A stretch of 55,578 nt of DNA from an uncultured Ellagibacter sp. (lineage in GTDB: Bacteria; Actinomycetota; Coriobacteriia; Coriobacteriales; Eggerthellaceae). A program made the position numbers and the translations under genes. The notes under the pieces were generated by a model. The model searched no databases and was not told the DNA's origin. It saw nothing but the letters and a program-made list of their open reading frames with translations. Below are positions 35,219 through 43,547 of the stretch, in pieces; positions within the stretch are counted from its first letter, which is position 1; each line of letters begins with the position of its first letter. The stretch spans positions 1-55,578 of the forward strand of contig NZ_CAKTTZ010000010.1 of NCBI RefSeq assembly GCF_934617235.1, in the 5' to 3' direction.

Positions 35219-36808
35219 CTACGGCAAGACGAGGTTCCCGATCTCGAGGCTCTCGCAGTTGACGGCGAAGACCGACTCCCCCGTCTGCGCGTCAGACCAG
35301 GCGAGCGGGCCCTTCCCCAAAGGCGTCAGCTGCACGCCTGCCGCCCGCAGAGCCCCTACGGCGCGAACCTGCGCGCTCTTCCGCACGCGCATCGAGAAGT
35401 ACAGCCCCCGGTCGAGCCCTTCGAATGAGACCTCCTTGGCAAGGGAGCTTTCGCTCACACGGCGCACCAGCTCGTCCTGCAGCTGCTTCGCATGGGTGCG
35501 CAGGCGGTTCACATGCCGCTCGTAGTGCCCTTGCTCGATGAACCGCGCAAGGGCAAGCTGCTCGAGCGGGCTTACCGTATTCGAATAAAACCCCAGGTTG
35601 AACTCGAATTGCGCAGCGAGATCCTCGGGGAGGGCCATGTAGGCGATGCGGAATGCCGCGCCGAGGCTTTTCGTGAATGAGTTCAGATAGATGACGCGCC
35701 CCGCCACATCGACGCTCGAAAGCGGCGCGATCGGGCGCCCCAGCATGCGGAATTCCGCGTCGTAGTCGTCCTCAACGATGAAACGGCCCCGCGGCCCCGC
35801 GGCGGAAAACGCCCGCGCCTCGTCCGTTCGCGACCAGTTGAGCAAGTCTCGCCGGCAGGCTGCGGACATGACGATTCCTGTCGGAAACTGATGAGCGGGC
35901 ATCACGTGCGCCACGCTCGCGCCGCTTTCGCGCAGAGCCGCAATGTCGATGCCGCCTGCGGAGAGAGGGATGCTCGCGCAATGCACGTTCTGGGCGCCAT
36001 ATATGCGCCCGAGCAGCGGATACCCCGGGCATTCCGTCGCGAAGGTGCGTTCACGCCCCAGCAGCTGGACGATCAGCTGGTAGAGCGTCTGCGACCCCGC
36101 GGCGATGACGATGCGCTCGGCAGGCACCTCCATTCCACGGTATTCGCGCAGGTAGGAGGCTATCGCCTGGCGCAAGCGCGGGGACCCTGCGGCAAGCGCC
36201 GCCTCCGCAAGCGTCGCCGAGGATTCTTCAGTGAGCGTTCGGCGCATCACGCGCGCCCACGTTTGATAGGGGAAGAGCGCCGTCGCCGCAGCCCCCGACG
36301 AAGGCACGAAGGCCATCGAGTCGCCCGCGGATTCGGAGAACGGGGAGTCGCCGAGCGTATGCGCCGGAAAGCGAAGGGACGCAAGCCTTCGCGCAGAGGA
36401 AGCGGCGGGCGACTGGGCTGCATCGGAGTCCGGAGACGCGGCATGCCTCCCCGTCGCGCCCTCGGAAGCGAAACCACGCTGTCCGGCGGCACCTCCGGAA
36501 ACGCCGCCGGTCCGCGCATTTCCCCTGTTGCGCGCCCCGCCCTGCCGCCCGCCGCGCGCAGCAGGGGAAAGCTCGCACGCGAAGTAGCCCCGGCGCTCTT
36601 CGGCGCGAACATAGCCTTCCGCGATGAGCTGGGCATAGGCAGCCTCGACCGTGATGACGCTCACGCCGAGGTTGCGCGCGAGGGCTCGCTTGGAGGGAAG
36701 CTTTTCATCAGGCAAGATGTTCCCGTGGGCGATATCGTGGCGGATGCACCGATAAAGGTAGTCGTAGCGGCTCGCATTCCCTCGCTCGCCCATGTCGTAA
36801 GACAGCAT
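35219..36808 (-). CDS. pdxR: MocR/PdxR-type regulator (GntR HTH plus aminotransferase domain)
   Basis: The 529-residue regulator has an N-terminal GntR winged helix: LYRCIRHDIAHGNILPDEKL, SKRALARNLGVSVITVEAAY. A roughly 100-residue alanine/glycine/arginine-rich linker (about 85-185) leads to a fold-type I aminotransferase-like domain with IVEDDYDAEFRMLGRPI and the PLP-binding lysine in NSFTKSLGAAFRIAYM. MocR proteins of this kind (PdxR) sense PLP and control pdxST. The ATG at 36808 follows AGGGCGAGAA; a much longer open frame upstream is rejected since it would run through pdxS. It is divergent from pdxST, 114 bp apart, the usual regulatory arrangement. Confidence 0.92.
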   Translation of the reverse strand: MLSYDMGERGNASRYDYLYRCIRHDIAHGNILPDEKLPSKRALARNLGVSVITVEAAYAQLIAEGYVRAEERRGYFACELSPAARGGRQGGARNRGNARTGGVSGGAAGQRGFASEGATGRHAASPDSDAAQSPAASSARRLASLRFPAHTLGDSPFSESAGDSMAFVPSSGAAATALFPYQTWARVMRRTLTEESSATLAEAALAAGSPRLRQAIASYLREYRGMEVPAERIVIAAGSQTLYQLIVQLLGRERTFATECPGYPLLGRIYGAQNVHCASIPLSAGGIDIAALRESGASVAHVMPAHQFPTGIVMSAACRRDLLNWSRTDEARAFSAAGPRGRFIVEDDYDAEFRMLGRPIAPLSSVDVAGRVIYLNSFTKSLGAAFRIAYMALPEDLAAQFEFNLGFYSNTVSPLEQLALARFIEQGHYERHVNRLRTHAKQLQDELVRRVSESSLAKEVSFEGLDRGLYFSMRVRKSAQVRAVGALRAAGVQLTPLGKGPLAWSDAQTGESVFAVNCESLEIGNLVLP

Positions 36809-36922
36809 TTCTCGCCCTCGCCTCAATCTGGTCTTATTTATTACTTGCAATTTGACCATGTTAACAGGTTCAAATCGGAAGTATGATGCCAAACTATCAA
36901 ATACCGATAGAAGGAGTAGGAA
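36809..36922. promoter_or_regulatory. Divergent pdxR/pdxS control region
   Basis: This 114-bp AT-rich spacer contains an inverted pair TGGTC (36829-36833) and GACCA (36854-36858), and a second near-inverted pair TTTGACC / GGTTCAAA (36851-36874). These could be PdxR-binding half-sites. A TATGAT hexamer at about 36882-36887 is a plausible pdxS -10, and AGAAGGAGTAGGAA is its ribosome site. Assignments are tentative because spacings to -35 elements are not ideal. Confidence 0.5.
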
Positions 36923-37813
36923 ATGTCTGAACCGCAAACCGCAGCCGAGCGCGTTGCATTGAACCGCCAGCTCGCCCAGATGCTCAAGGGCGGCGTCATC
37001 ATGGACGTCACCACGCCCGAGCAGGCGCACATCGCCGAGGAGGCCGGAGCCTGCGCCGTCATGGCGCTCGAGCGCATCCCCGCCGACATCCGCGCAGCGG
37101 GCGGCGTGTCCCGCATGAGCGACCCGAAGATGATCAAGGGTATTCAAGAGGCCGTTTCCATCCCCGTCATGGCGAAGTGCCGCATCGGACATTTCGTCGA
37201 GGCGCAGGTGCTGCAGGCCATCGATATCGACTACATCGACGAGTCCGAGGTGCTCTCCCCCGCCGACGACACCTATCACATCGATAAATCCCAGTTCAAC
37301 GTGCCGTTCGTGTGCGGCGCGCGCGACTTGGGCGAGGCACTGCGCCGCATCGCCGAGGGAGCCACGATGATCCGCACGAAAGGCGAGCCGGGCACGGGCG
37401 ACGTCGTTCAGGCCGTGCGCCACATGCGCATGATGAACGCCGAGATCCGCCGCATCCAGAACCTGCGCGCAGACGAGCTGTTCGAGGCGGCCAAACAGCT
37501 GCAGGTGCCCGTTGACCTGGTGAAGTACGTGCACGAGAACGGCAAGCTGCCCGTCGTGAACTTCGCCGCCGGCGGCGTGGCGACCCCCGCAGACGCCGCG
37601 CTCATGATGCAGCTCGGCGCCGAGGGCGTGTTCGTGGGATCGGGCATCTTCAAGTCAGGCAACCCCGCCAAGCGCGCGCAGGCCATCGTGAAGGCCGTGG
37701 CGAACTACACCGACGCCAAGCTCATCGCCGAGTTGTCCGAGGATCTTGGCGAAGCGATGGTCGGCATCAACGAGAACGAGATTGCCCTGCTCATGGCCGA
37801 GCGCGGCAAGTAA
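36923..37813 (+). CDS. pdxS: Pyridoxal 5'-phosphate synthase lyase subunit PdxS
   Basis: The 296-residue (beta/alpha)8-barrel synthase makes PLP directly from ribose 5-phosphate, glyceraldehyde 3-phosphate and ammonia supplied by PdxT. Signature stretches: KGGVIMDVTTPEQAHIAEEA, the catalytic-lysine region VMAKCRIGHFVEAQ, and RTKGEPGTGDVVQAVRHMR. The end (FVGSGIFKSGNPAKRAQAIV) contains the phosphate-binding loop. Length and sequence are entirely typical. It is transcribed with pdxT, 40 bp downstream. Confidence 0.98.
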   Translation: MSEPQTAAERVALNRQLAQMLKGGVIMDVTTPEQAHIAEEAGACAVMALERIPADIRAAGGVSRMSDPKMIKGIQEAVSIPVMAKCRIGHFVEAQVLQAIDIDYIDESEVLSPADDTYHIDKSQFNVPFVCGARDLGEALRRIAEGATMIRTKGEPGTGDVVQAVRHMRMMNAEIRRIQNLRADELFEAAKQLQVPVDLVKYVHENGKLPVVNFAAGGVATPADAALMMQLGAEGVFVGSGIFKSGNPAKRAQAIVKAVANYTDAKLIAELSEDLGEAMVGINENEIALLMAERGK

Positions 37814-37853
37814 GCGGCCCCTCGAACGTCGATATCGCCTGAAAGGTTTGCAT

Positions 37854-38474
37854 ATGGGAAAGAAAGTTGCCGTCCTGGCAGTTCAGGGGGCGTTTATCGA
37901 ACACGAGCGTACGCTTTCGAAGCTGGGATGCGAATGCGTTGAGCTGCGGCAAGGACCCGACGTCCGCCAACCCTTCGACGCGCTCGTGTTGCCAGGCGGC
38001 GAGAGCACGGTGCAGGCGAAGCTCCTACGCGAGCTCGGCATGATCGACGAACTGCACCGCCGCATTGCGGACGGCATGCCCGTCATGGGCACCTGCGCGG
38101 GGCTCATCCTGCTCGCGCAAACCGTCGAAGAGGGCATCCCCGCAGCGGGCGACCCCACGGCGGAAGTGGTCGGAGGAGACGTCGCGCCGGGTGCTTTCGG
38201 CACGCTGCCCGTCACGGTGCGACGAAACGCCTACGGGCGTCAGCTAGGCAGCTTCCACACAGAAGCACCGTTTTCGGGCATCGAGGGCGACGTTCCCATG
38301 ACGTTCATCCGCGCGCCCTACATCGCCGAAGTCCACGAGGGTGCAACACCGCTCGCCACGGTCGACGAGCGCATCGTCGCCGTGAGGGCTAAAAACCAGA
38401 TCGGCGTAGCCTTCCACCCTGAACTCGACGATGACCTGAGGATTCACGAGCTGTTCGTGAGCCTCATCGGGTAG
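37854..38474 (+). CDS. pdxT: Pyridoxal 5'-phosphate synthase glutaminase subunit PdxT
   Basis: The 206-residue class-I glutaminase releases ammonia from glutamine and channels it to PdxS. The nucleophile cysteine is in MGTCAGLILLA, the catalytic histidine and glutamate in VAFHPEL, and the family motif LVLPGGEST near residue 45. The ATG at 37854 follows GAAAGGTTTGCAT. It lacks other domains and is of normal family length (about 190-210). Confidence 0.97.
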   Translation: MGKKVAVLAVQGAFIEHERTLSKLGCECVELRQGPDVRQPFDALVLPGGESTVQAKLLRELGMIDELHRRIADGMPVMGTCAGLILLAQTVEEGIPAAGDPTAEVVGGDVAPGAFGTLPVTVRRNAYGRQLGSFHTEAPFSGIEGDVPMTFIRAPYIAEVHEGATPLATVDERIVAVRAKNQIGVAFHPELDDDLRIHELFVSLIG

Positions 38475-38596
38475 GCGGGACGCCCTGTGCGCAGAGAAGC
38501 CACCGCCTCTGCGCCCTTCCCCTGCCGTTTGAAAAAGCGAGCTGCACACGGAAAGGCCGCCGCGCAGCCCTTCTTCAATGAAAGCCCCATAAACAG

Positions 38597-38637
38597 AAAG
38601 GCCGGCTGCCCGATTGGACAGCCGGCCTTTTTCTCGC
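38597..38637 (+). terminator. Bidirectional terminator between pdxT and ferredoxin gene
   Basis: AAAGGCCGGCTG (38597-38608) pairs with CAGCCGGCCTTT (38619-38630) and is followed on the plus strand by TTCTCGCTTT after a run of five T. The minus strand also continues T-rich (TTTCTGTTTATG), so it can end both pdxST and the converging ferredoxin transcript. The stretch 38475-38596 shows nothing else. Confidence 0.88.
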
Positions 38638-38651
38638 TTTGTCTGCGAGGT

Positions 38652-38840
38652 TTATTCCTCGACAACCTCGGGGATAGCGCCCATCGGGCACTCCTCGACG
38701 CAATCGCCGCATGCGATGCAGTTGTCCTCGTTCACGGGAGCCGCAACGCCGTTGACGACCTCGAGAACCTCCTGCGGGCAGGCGTCAACGCAAATGCCGC
38801 AGCCGATGCACTCATCTGCATCAATAACCGGGTGAGCCAT
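38652..38840 (-). CDS. Two-[4Fe-4S] ferredoxin
   Basis: The 62-residue bacterial-type ferredoxin has two complete C-x2-C-x2-C-x3-C-P motifs, CIGCGICVDACP and CIACGDCVEECP, separated by the usual acidic spacer. It is a small cytoplasmic electron carrier for low-potential reactions such as those of pyruvate:ferredoxin oxidoreductase or hydrogenases. It stands alone, with its own terminator, and its partners cannot be named from context. Confidence 0.95.
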   Translation of the reverse strand: MAHPVIDADECIGCGICVDACPQEVLEVVNGVAAPVNEDNCIACGDCVEECPMGAIPEVVEE

Positions 38841-39199
38841 GTCAAACTCCTTCTCGTCTCATTCAGATGAAAGCGAATCCCGACGCCCTCTCACGGCTGA
38901 CCACCGCACGGTCGGGAAACTACTGCCCGAAAAGATACCATTGCAGCCGTTAAATGCAAGGGAAATCAAGCGTTTTTCAGGGTGCGGCGCGAATTGGCAC
39001 CAAGACGTTAAGATGCCCAGAAAAAATCGGACACGCCTGACGGCGCGCCCGATGATTATTCCCCATTTCGGGAGAAAACGCTCCTTTCCGCTCGAGAATC
39101 GCTGGAGAGCGGGTTCGCTTGAGGAATTCGCCAGAGGGGCTCACCAGCAAGAGCCCGAAGAGGGAGGTTCACCAGCAAGAGCCCGCTGTCAAGAACCTG
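38841..39199. repeat. Intergenic region with 17-bp direct repeat
   Basis: This gap between the ferredoxin gene and hypE contains no convincing gene. TCACCAGCAAGAGCCCG occurs at 39141-39157 and again at 39169-39185, 28 bp apart, just beyond the hypE stop codon. The part nearest the ferredoxin gene should hold its promoter; the ferredoxin ribosome site is AGAAGGAGTTTGAC. Confidence 0.6.
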
Positions 39200-40222
39200 C
39201 TAGCAAATGCGCGGAAGCTGCTCTCCCACTAACATGTCGAGGATGCGCTTGCCCCCGAAGGCCGTGCGCAGATAGACCTTCGGCCCGCGCTCGGGCTGCA
39301 TCTCGCTCACCTCGCCGATGATGGCCGCGTCTGCGCCATACTTGTTCGCCCGCATGGCGCCAAGTGCAGCTTCTGCTTCCTCAGCAGGGACAACGCACAC
39401 CATCTTGCCCTCGTTCGCCACCTGGAGCACATCGTAGCCAAGCATCTCGCAGGCCCCGAGCACCGCATCCTTCACAGGCACGGCATCTTCCTCGACAGTA
39501 ATGTCAACCTGCGCCTGGTCGGCGAATTCGTTGAGCGTCGACGCCAAACCGCCGCGCGTCGGGTCGCGGAAGCAGCGCGTGTTCGGCGCCGCTGCGAGGA
39601 TCTCGGCAATCATATGGTTCAGCGGAGCGGCGTCGCTTTGCAGGTCGGCCGAGAAGCTTAAGCCCTCACGGCAACTCATGATGGTGATGCCGTGATCGCC
39701 CAGCGTGCCACTGACGAGCACCTTGTCGCCCGGCTTGCAGTGCTCGCCGCCCAGACTCACTCCTTCGGGCACCGCGCCCACGCCCGCGGTGTTGATGAAC
39801 ACACCGTCGCCATGTCCGCGGTTCACCACCTTCGTGTCGCCCGTGACCAAGCGCACTCCCGCCTCGCGCGCCGTTTCGGCCATCGTGGAGCAGATGCGCT
39901 TCAAGTCGGCCATAGGATAGCCCTCTTCAAGAATGAAACCACAGCTCAGATAGAGTGGACGGGCACCCGAAGTAGCCACATCGTTGACCGTGCCGCAAAT
40001 CGCGAGCCGCCCGATGTCGCCGCCGGGGAAGAACTGAGGCGTCACGACGAAGCTGTCGGTGGAGAAGGCCAGGCGTTCGCCGGGCGCGAGGGCGGGCAGC
40101 ACCGCCGCATCATTGCCCTGTAGAAGCTCATCGTTTCCGTAGGCCTCGTAGAACACCTCGTCGATGATGCGCTTCATCATCGATCCGCCGCTGCCGTGTC
40201 CGAGCATCACTTTCTCGTCCAT
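39200..40222 (-). CDS. hypE: Hydrogenase maturation protein HypE
   Basis: The 340-residue protein dehydrates a thiocarbamoylated C-terminal cysteine to make the cyanide ligands of [NiFe]-hydrogenase iron. The C-terminus ends in PRIC, with the essential last cysteine. The N-terminal AIR-synthase-like ATP-binding domain begins MLGHGSGGSMMKRII, and further landmarks are RLVTGDTKVVNRGHGDG and FRDPTRGGLASTLNEFA. I choose the ATG at 40222 (AGGGAGAG site) rather than the extended frame from 40261. No other hyp gene is adjacent, which is unusual; the rest must lie outside the window. Confidence 0.96.
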   Translation of the reverse strand: MDEKVMLGHGSGGSMMKRIIDEVFYEAYGNDELLQGNDAAVLPALAPGERLAFSTDSFVVTPQFFPGGDIGRLAICGTVNDVATSGARPLYLSCGFILEEGYPMADLKRICSTMAETAREAGVRLVTGDTKVVNRGHGDGVFINTAGVGAVPEGVSLGGEHCKPGDKVLVSGTLGDHGITIMSCREGLSFSADLQSDAAPLNHMIAEILAAAPNTRCFRDPTRGGLASTLNEFADQAQVDITVEEDAVPVKDAVLGACEMLGYDVLQVANEGKMVCVVPAEEAEAALGAMRANKYGADAAIIGEVSEMQPERGPKVYLRTAFGGKRILDMLVGEQLPRIC

Positions 40223-40281
40223 GAGGACTCTCCCTTGCCTTGCCGCCCGCAACGCGTCCATCGCGCGCGGGAAAATCGTTC

Positions 40282-40316
40282 GTTTGCCCCATCATACGCC
40301 AGAACGCACGGCGGGG
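40282..40316 (-). repeat. Dispersed intergenic repeat, copy 1
   Basis: The segment GTTTGCCCCATCATACGCCA with downstream AGAACGCACGGCGGGG is nearly identical to 48164-48198. Similarity fades into the following about 40 bp. The copy lies in the 183-bp gap between hypE and the second molybdoenzyme gene. Confidence 0.8.
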
Positions 40317-40405
40317 ACGCGATTGCCACCTGGATGGAAGGCAAACAGCAGAAACGGGGGGCGTGGCGAGGTAGCACGCAAGCCCACACGCGAAGAGCGC
40401 GAACT

Positions 40406-42910
40406 CTATGCGCGCTCGATGCGCACGCGGGTGAGTCCTCCGTGACGCGCCGTCGCGCCGCTTGCGCGTTCCCATTCCGCCGGAATAACCTCGTTGTTGT
40501 TGCCCCCGCGCGGAACGCCTTGCTCGAAGTCGCATGTCGCCACGTGGCCATACGCCCAATGACCCTGCCCGTAGCATTTCACGATTACGCCTGGGAGCGT
40601 GCCCGACCACGCCTTCGCGCGCACGATGATCGAGCCCTCAGGCGACGACACGCGAACCATATCGCCCGAGCGAAGGCCAAGCCGCTCCATGTCGCTCGGG
40701 TGAATCTTCGCCACATCATCTCCCGCCTCATCCCCGGGATCGAGCTTCTTCAGCTTGTGGTAGAGCGGGGCATTCGCCGAGCGGCCCTCCAGATTGACGA
40801 TCGAGCGATGCTGGGAGAACACGAAGGGGAATTCGCGCTCGCTTCCTTTGCGAACAGGCATTTCACAATGTGGCACCAAGCTCTTGCGCCCACGCGCCTC
40901 ATACCCAAGCGACGTCGCCGCCCCTTCGGAGGCAAGTCCGAAGGGGCGAGCATGCTCTTCGAACGCGCGGCGGAGAGCGTCGCTTTCAAATTCGAAGCGC
41001 CCTGATGGCGTAGGGAGAGGCGAAGGGTCTTCGCCTTCGCGCCTGCCGCAGACGGGGTCAGTTTCCCAGATGCCCTTCGCGAGGAAATCCCTCCAGGCGC
41101 CTTCCGAAGCACCCGCACCGTTCCCACCACCAGATCGCCAGAACGGCAGAGTCATCGCCTTGAGCACGTATTCGGCGAGCTCATCCCCCGACGTCGGCGC
41201 AGCGCCCGTACAGGGATCGACGCATTCGTGCTGATAGTAATCGAGAATGTTGGGAAACCCACGATAGCTGAGTTTCTGCGCCAAGGCGAAGGCGACGCCC
41301 GCTTCGTCATTACGCGACTCACCGAAAGCGTCGACGCAAGGCTGCTCGAGAACAATCGAGGAACGCCCGTTCTGCCGACAACGCGCAAACCCCCACGTCT
41401 CGAAAAGATGATGGCGCGCAGGCAGCACAATGTCCGCAAATTGGGACATCTCCGAGATATGAGTCGTCACATGCACGAGAAACGGCAGCTTTTCGAGCGC
41501 GCGCTCCCACCGCGAGACGCCCGTACACGAAAACGGGAAATTGCACCAGTAGGCGACAAGCGTATCGATGTCGCCGCCCTCGATGACCTCCGGAATAAGG
41601 TTCGCGACCGGAGCACGATGCGCACGACCCGCCTTCGCGCATAAGAAATCCTCCCGCTGGGGAACATCGACACGAAGCAGCGAGCATGCGCGACGAGCCT
41701 GGTCGTCGCGATACGGCTCGGTGCTGGGAAGCTTCTCGACAGGAAGCGAGGGAAACGAGAGCACGCCGCCTTCCGCACCGATCGACCCGGCAAGACCGTT
41801 GAGCGCATAGCACGCCATCCCGGAATAGAGGCCGCGAGCCGACATGGCAACACCTGGGGAAATCCACGACACCGCGCGCTGGCCAGCCCCCGCGAACGTG
41901 CGCGCCATCCGCACGATAATCGATGCAGGGACACCGGTTGCGGACTCCGCCCATTCGGGCGTCTTGTCGAAAAGTTCCTCATTCCACCACGAGCAGACGC
42001 CGCGCGTGAATCGTTCCTGAAAAGAAGCCCCATCCACTTTGCCTTTGAGCTGGGCCGCCTCGGCAAAGAGGTTCCTTCCATCCTCGAAATCCCCAACGTA
42101 GTCGCGGTTCCAAAGCCCTTCGGCGAGAATCACGCGGGCGATGGCGGATGCGAGGGCACCATCGGTCCCCGGGATAACAGGAACCCAGCATCCCGCGCCG
42201 GAGTGATTATCTGCGAAGGGATCGCAAATCCCCGAGCCACCAGAGCCCGCTCGTTGCGCCCCCTTTTCAACAAGTTCGGCCGTCATCGAGCGGCGCGGGT
42301 CGACGACGAACATCGGCACACCGCGACGAAGCGCCTCGGGAAGAGCGCGCCTGGCATGTGCCTTCTGACGGTTCGACGCGACAGGGTCGGCGCCCCACAA
42401 AATGGCGCATTCCAGATGTTTCCAGTCGTAATCGTGGTAGTCGTAGACCCCATCCATCACGCCCGTTGCCAGCTTCTCGGCATCGGCGCAGATGGAGTCG
42501 TGGTTGAAGCTGTTCGGCGTACCGTAGATCTCGGGGAAGGCGCGCGTCAGCACCTCGTTGATACCCGTCGAGCGCCCCTTCGCAAGGGCAAAGCGCTCCG
42601 GATGCCCCGCGCGACGCAAGGCCATCATCCGATCAGCTATCTCATCGAGCGCTTCGTCCCAAGTCACGGGTTCGAACTCGGGGTCGACCCTGCGGCCCTT
42701 TCGAGGGCTGCGACGGCGCAGCGGCGTCGCCACGCGATCGGGGTCATATTCCTGCTCGAGGGTTATCGCGAGAGCCGGGCACACGCCCCCGCCTGTCGCC
42801 GTGCTCGCATTGTTGCCGCGCACTTTCACCGCACGACCATCCTCAACCGTCACCTTCACAGGACAGTTGGACAGGCACCCCTGACACGTCGATGCCACTA
42901 CCCTGCGCAT
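40406..42910 (-). CDS. Second bis-MGD molybdopterin oxidoreductase, orphan catalytic subunit
   Basis: This 834-residue DMSO-reductase-family enzyme has a standard [4Fe-4S] site C9-x2-C12-x3-C16-x27-C44. A cysteine in NHDSICADAEKL (near residue 140) occupies the area where polysulfide/thiosulfate/arsenate-reductase relatives carry a molybdenum-ligating cysteine. Cofactor-binding segments include CAILWGADPVASNRQ and PMFVVDPRRSMTAELVEKG. The C-terminal domain begins near FPFVFSQHRSIVNLEGRS. No signal peptide is present and no Fe-S or membrane subunit is adjacent, so it is a cytoplasmic orphan needing an external electron donor. It overlaps the LRR-protein gene by 13 bp. Substrate unknown. Confidence 0.88.
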   Translation of the reverse strand: MRRVVASTCQGCLSNCPVKVTVEDGRAVKVRGNNASTATGGGVCPALAITLEQEYDPDRVATPLRRRSPRKGRRVDPEFEPVTWDEALDEIADRMMALRRAGHPERFALAKGRSTGINEVLTRAFPEIYGTPNSFNHDSICADAEKLATGVMDGVYDYHDYDWKHLECAILWGADPVASNRQKAHARRALPEALRRGVPMFVVDPRRSMTAELVEKGAQRAGSGGSGICDPFADNHSGAGCWVPVIPGTDGALASAIARVILAEGLWNRDYVGDFEDGRNLFAEAAQLKGKVDGASFQERFTRGVCSWWNEELFDKTPEWAESATGVPASIIVRMARTFAGAGQRAVSWISPGVAMSARGLYSGMACYALNGLAGSIGAEGGVLSFPSLPVEKLPSTEPYRDDQARRACSLLRVDVPQREDFLCAKAGRAHRAPVANLIPEVIEGGDIDTLVAYWCNFPFSCTGVSRWERALEKLPFLVHVTTHISEMSQFADIVLPARHHLFETWGFARCRQNGRSSIVLEQPCVDAFGESRNDEAGVAFALAQKLSYRGFPNILDYYQHECVDPCTGAAPTSGDELAEYVLKAMTLPFWRSGGGNGAGASEGAWRDFLAKGIWETDPVCGRREGEDPSPLPTPSGRFEFESDALRRAFEEHARPFGLASEGAATSLGYEARGRKSLVPHCEMPVRKGSEREFPFVFSQHRSIVNLEGRSANAPLYHKLKKLDPGDEAGDDVAKIHPSDMERLGLRSGDMVRVSSPEGSIIVRAKAWSGTLPGVIVKCYGQGHWAYGHVATCDFEQGVPRGGNNNEVIPAEWERASGATARHGGLTRVRIERA

Positions 42911-43518
42911 GGCACGACCTCGATCGCGGGGCAGTTGGCAAACGCGTCAGGCGCGATGTAGTCGAGCGCACCAGCCGAGCGAACCACTTTCAAACGCGAG
43001 CAGCCTGCGAAAACCTCAGATTCCAGAGAGCGCACCCCCGCGGGAAGGGCAACTTCCTCAAGCGCCGCGCAATCCTTGAAACAGCGCTCGCCGATCCAAT
43101 TCACGTTTGACGGGAGAGCAATCGACCGAAGCTCGCCGCATTTGCGAAACGCCTCGTTTTCCATCACCTCAAGACCCTCAGGCAAAACGACTTCCCCCAG
43201 GTGAAAGCAGCGAAGGAACACTTGCTCGGGAAGGGTCGTAAGCCGTTTAGGAAGACGAGCCTCACGCAGGTCGCGACACCCGCGAAACGCAGCAGCACCT
43301 ATCGCCTCAAGCGATTCGGGCAACGAAACGCGCTGCAAGTGCACACACGACGCGAACGCCTGGCTTGCCACCTCGACGACGCCCTCGGGCAGCACGACTT
43401 CGCGTATGACATCATTGTTGGCGAACGCGCGATGAGCGATAACCGTCACACCATCGGGCACGACGACGCTTTCCCCATCGCCTGAATAATGCGTCAATGT
43501 CAGTTCGAATGATTCCAT
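42898..43518 (-). CDS. Leucine-rich-repeat protein (LRR_5/BspA-like), cytoplasmic
   Basis: The 206-residue protein consists of about seven repeats of roughly 23 residues of the LRR_5 type, e.g. VVLPEGVVEVASQAFASCVH and VSLPESLEAIGAAAFRGCRD, each with a cysteine or asparagine in the FxxC position. Proteins of this type are usually surface adhesins, but this one has no signal peptide, anchor or SLH domain, so it is probably intracellular. Its stop codon overlaps the next gene (molybdoenzyme) by 13 bp, so they are co-transcribed; a connection with that enzyme is possible but not shown. Confidence 0.85.
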   Translation of the reverse strand: MESFELTLTHYSGDGESVVVPDGVTVIAHRAFANNDVIREVVLPEGVVEVASQAFASCVHLQRVSLPESLEAIGAAAFRGCRDLREARLPKRLTTLPEQVFLRCFHLGEVVLPEGLEVMENEAFRKCGELRSIALPSNVNWIGERCFKDCAALEEVALPAGVRSLESEVFAGCSRLKVVRSAGALDYIAPDAFANCPAIEVVPCAG

Positions 43519-43547
43519 GCGGCCATCTTACCCGAAAAGCGACGTGC

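Noticed and set aside
36809..37534. An upstream extension of the pdxR frame by about 240 codons
   Set aside because: It would run antisense through pdxS, and the family start (short N-terminus before the GntR helix) is at 36808 with a ribosome site.
39200..40261. Selenophosphate synthetase instead of HypE
   Set aside because: The C-terminal PRIC and the domain landmarks fit HypE; the N-terminal Sec/Cys motif of SelD is absent.
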